Shown here: positions 63,102 through 64,000 of the stretch, one piece after another
Position numbering within the stretch: the stretch's first letter is position 1
Layout of the letters: every line of letters begins with the position of its first letter
From: Bradyrhizobium sp. WBOS07
GTDB lineage: Bacteria > Pseudomonadota > Alphaproteobacteria > Rhizobiales > Xanthobacteraceae
DNA: 64,000 bases
Direction: 5' to 3'
NCBI RefSeq assembly: GCF_024585165.1
Contig: NZ_CP029008.1
Location: 1,736,001-1,800,000 of the forward strand
Program-made: the position numbers and the translations under genes
The notes under the pieces: model-generated
The model's input: the letters and a program-made list of their open reading frames with translations, nothing else
Told to the model about the DNA's origin: nothing
Database searches by the model: none

Positions 63102-64000
63102 TCAGCGCAATCCGGCGCGCCGGAAGCCTTCCAGATAGTGCGCGCAATCGGCGTCGTTGGCCCACGGCAGCTGCGTCGCGATCCAGTGCAGCGAGATGCC
63201 CGGCTGGGCGCGGCGGAGCTCGCCCAGCGCCGTCTCCGCCAGCATGTCGTCGCCGGTCATGCCGGCCGAGACCGCGAGCACGCGGTAGGCGCCGGTGAGA
63301 TCGCCGCGATGGCGGATCGCCTCGCGCGCGAGCGCGATGGCCTCGTCATATCGGCGTTCGGTGAAGCGCGCATAGCCGGCGATGCCGTGATAGATCGCCA
63401 GCGAGGGATCGCGGGGCGACAGCCGGATCGCACGCTGCGCGGCATCGAACGAATCCTTCGGCCGTCCGGCATAGGACAGCGCCAGCGCGTAATAACCCTG
63501 CGCCAGGGAGAAGTTCGGGTTGAGCGCGAGCGCCTGCTCGAACTCGGACAGCGCGTCCGCGAGCCTGCGTGTCGAGAAGCAGACGCTGCCGAGCGCGACA
63601 TGCGCCCAGGCATCCTCATGATCGCAGCGGACCGCGGCCAGCGCGGCGGCTTCCGCCACCGGCGCCACCGTAGCGAGCTCGCTCCAGCCGAGATGCGCGC
63701 CGAACATGTGGTTGGCCGCCAGCAGCGACAGCGCCCGGCCGTAGCTCGGATCTATCCCGATCGCGCGTTCGAGCAGCGTTCGTGCGGTCTCGTGATCGCG
63801 CGGGGTCACGCGCCAATAATGCGACAGCGCCCGCATCAGGAGATCCCATGCGTCCAGGCTCGCCGGTGTCTTGCTGTGGGCGCGAAAACTCTCCGCCGCG
63901 TGAATCTGCGGCTCGATCGCCGCCGCGATCGCGTTGGTGATCTCGTCCTGGACGGCGAAGACGTCGCCGAGCTGGCGGTCATAGCGCTCGGCCCACAGAT
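63102..64000 (-). CDS. TPR protein, C-terminal part (runs off window)
   Basis: The frame is open to the end of the window, so only about 298 C-terminal residues are visible. It begins LWAERYDRQLGDVFAVQDEI then TNAIAAAIEPQIHAAES. That sequence is the link region I associate with adenylate/guanylate cyclase-type or CadC-type regulators with a TolB-like domain. TPR-like repeats follow (HEDAWAHVALGSVCFSTRRL, then ALSEFEQALALNPNFSLAQG and DSFDAAQRAIRLSPRDPSLA). The catalytic or DNA-binding N-terminus lies outside the window, so the class is undecided. It is convergent with the Irr-like gene. Confidence 0.75.
   Translation of the reverse strand, partial: LWAERYDRQLGDVFAVQDEITNAIAAAIEPQIHAAESFRAHSKTPASLDAWDLLMRALSHYWRVTPRDHETARTLLERAIGIDPSYGRALSLLAANHMFGAHLGWSELATVAPVAEAAALAAVRCDHEDAWAHVALGSVCFSTRRLADALSEFEQALALNPNFSLAQGYYALALSYAGRPKDSFDAAQRAIRLSPRDPSLAIYHGIAGYARFTERRYDEAIALAREAIRHRGDLTGAYRVLAVSAGMTGDDMLAETALGELRRAQPGISLHWIATQLPWANDADCAHYLEGFRRAGLR

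Overview
This window looks like chromosomal DNA of a Bradyrhizobium-type alphaproteobacterium. The evidence is its high GC content, a 409-residue ALA synthase, an aa3 oxidase cluster followed by thrC, an atpI-B-E-b'-b operon without the F1 genes, an Irr-like Fur protein, FixK/FNR-type boxes, and many short palindromic intergenic repeats of the kinds common in that genus. I see no phage, transposase, CRISPR array, rRNA or tRNA. Most of the window is core metabolism, with a few accessory patches.

Layout. 1-1136: N-terminal part of a PodJ-like polar factor (minus). 1.5-8.2 kb: PadR regulator, NTF2-like protein and a fatty-acid beta-oxidation set (acyl-CoA dehydrogenase, thiolase, hydratase/dehydrogenase). 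8.6-12.5 kb: small membrane protein, GST divergent from a MarR regulator across a perfect palindrome, glutamate-cysteine ligase, PAN-domain secreted protein. 12.6-16.7 kb: nucleotidyltransferase, lepB, tldD, a DUF433/DUF5615 toxin-antitoxin-like pair, IalB-like protein. 17.2-24.3 kb: cytochrome aa3 oxidase structural and assembly genes (ctaC, ctaD, ctaB, a coxF-like ORF, ctaG, ctaE, DUF983, SURF1). 24.3-26.4 kb: divergent two-component pair. 26.4-31.1 kb: possible sRNA, thrC, M16 protease, GNAT, exported protein. 31.3-34.0 kb: ATP synthase Fo operon (minus). 34.3-38.3 kb: exported coiled-coil protein, YjbQ protein, MHS-type transporter divergent from a LuxR-type response regulator.

38.3-43.4 kb: a large OmpR-type winged-helix/NB-ARC/TPR regulator divergent from a three-gene cassette (Ohr peroxidase, Tat-exported alpha/beta hydrolase, cytochrome P460). 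43.4-44.5 kb: a nest of dispersed repeats without a convincing gene. 44.5-48.0 kb: a CrbS/MxtR-like sensor fused to a sodium:solute symporter domain; the response regulator at 37.6 kb is a plausible partner. 48.4-55.8 kb: hemA (FixK-type box upstream), aroQ, MBL hydrolase, chemotaxis receptor, outer-membrane beta-barrel, small HTH protein, small exported protein. 55.8-56.5 kb: two overlapping tiny genes, one interrupted by an amber codon, and a possible decayed ORF. 56.6-61.8 kb: peptide-type ABC transporter. 62.1-64.0 kb: small hypothetical gene divergent from an Irr-like regulator across a perfect FNR/FixK palindrome, then the C-terminal part of a TPR protein running off the window.

The main themes are respiration and energy (aa3 oxidase, ATP synthase, heme), fatty-acid and carbon use, and iron/oxygen-linked regulation. 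The less ordinary items are the Ohr-hydrolase-P460 cassette with its NB-ARC regulator, the FixK-boxed Irr paralog that lacks the heme-binding signatures, the sRNA candidate at 26.8 kb and the amber-interrupted small gene at 55.9 kb.
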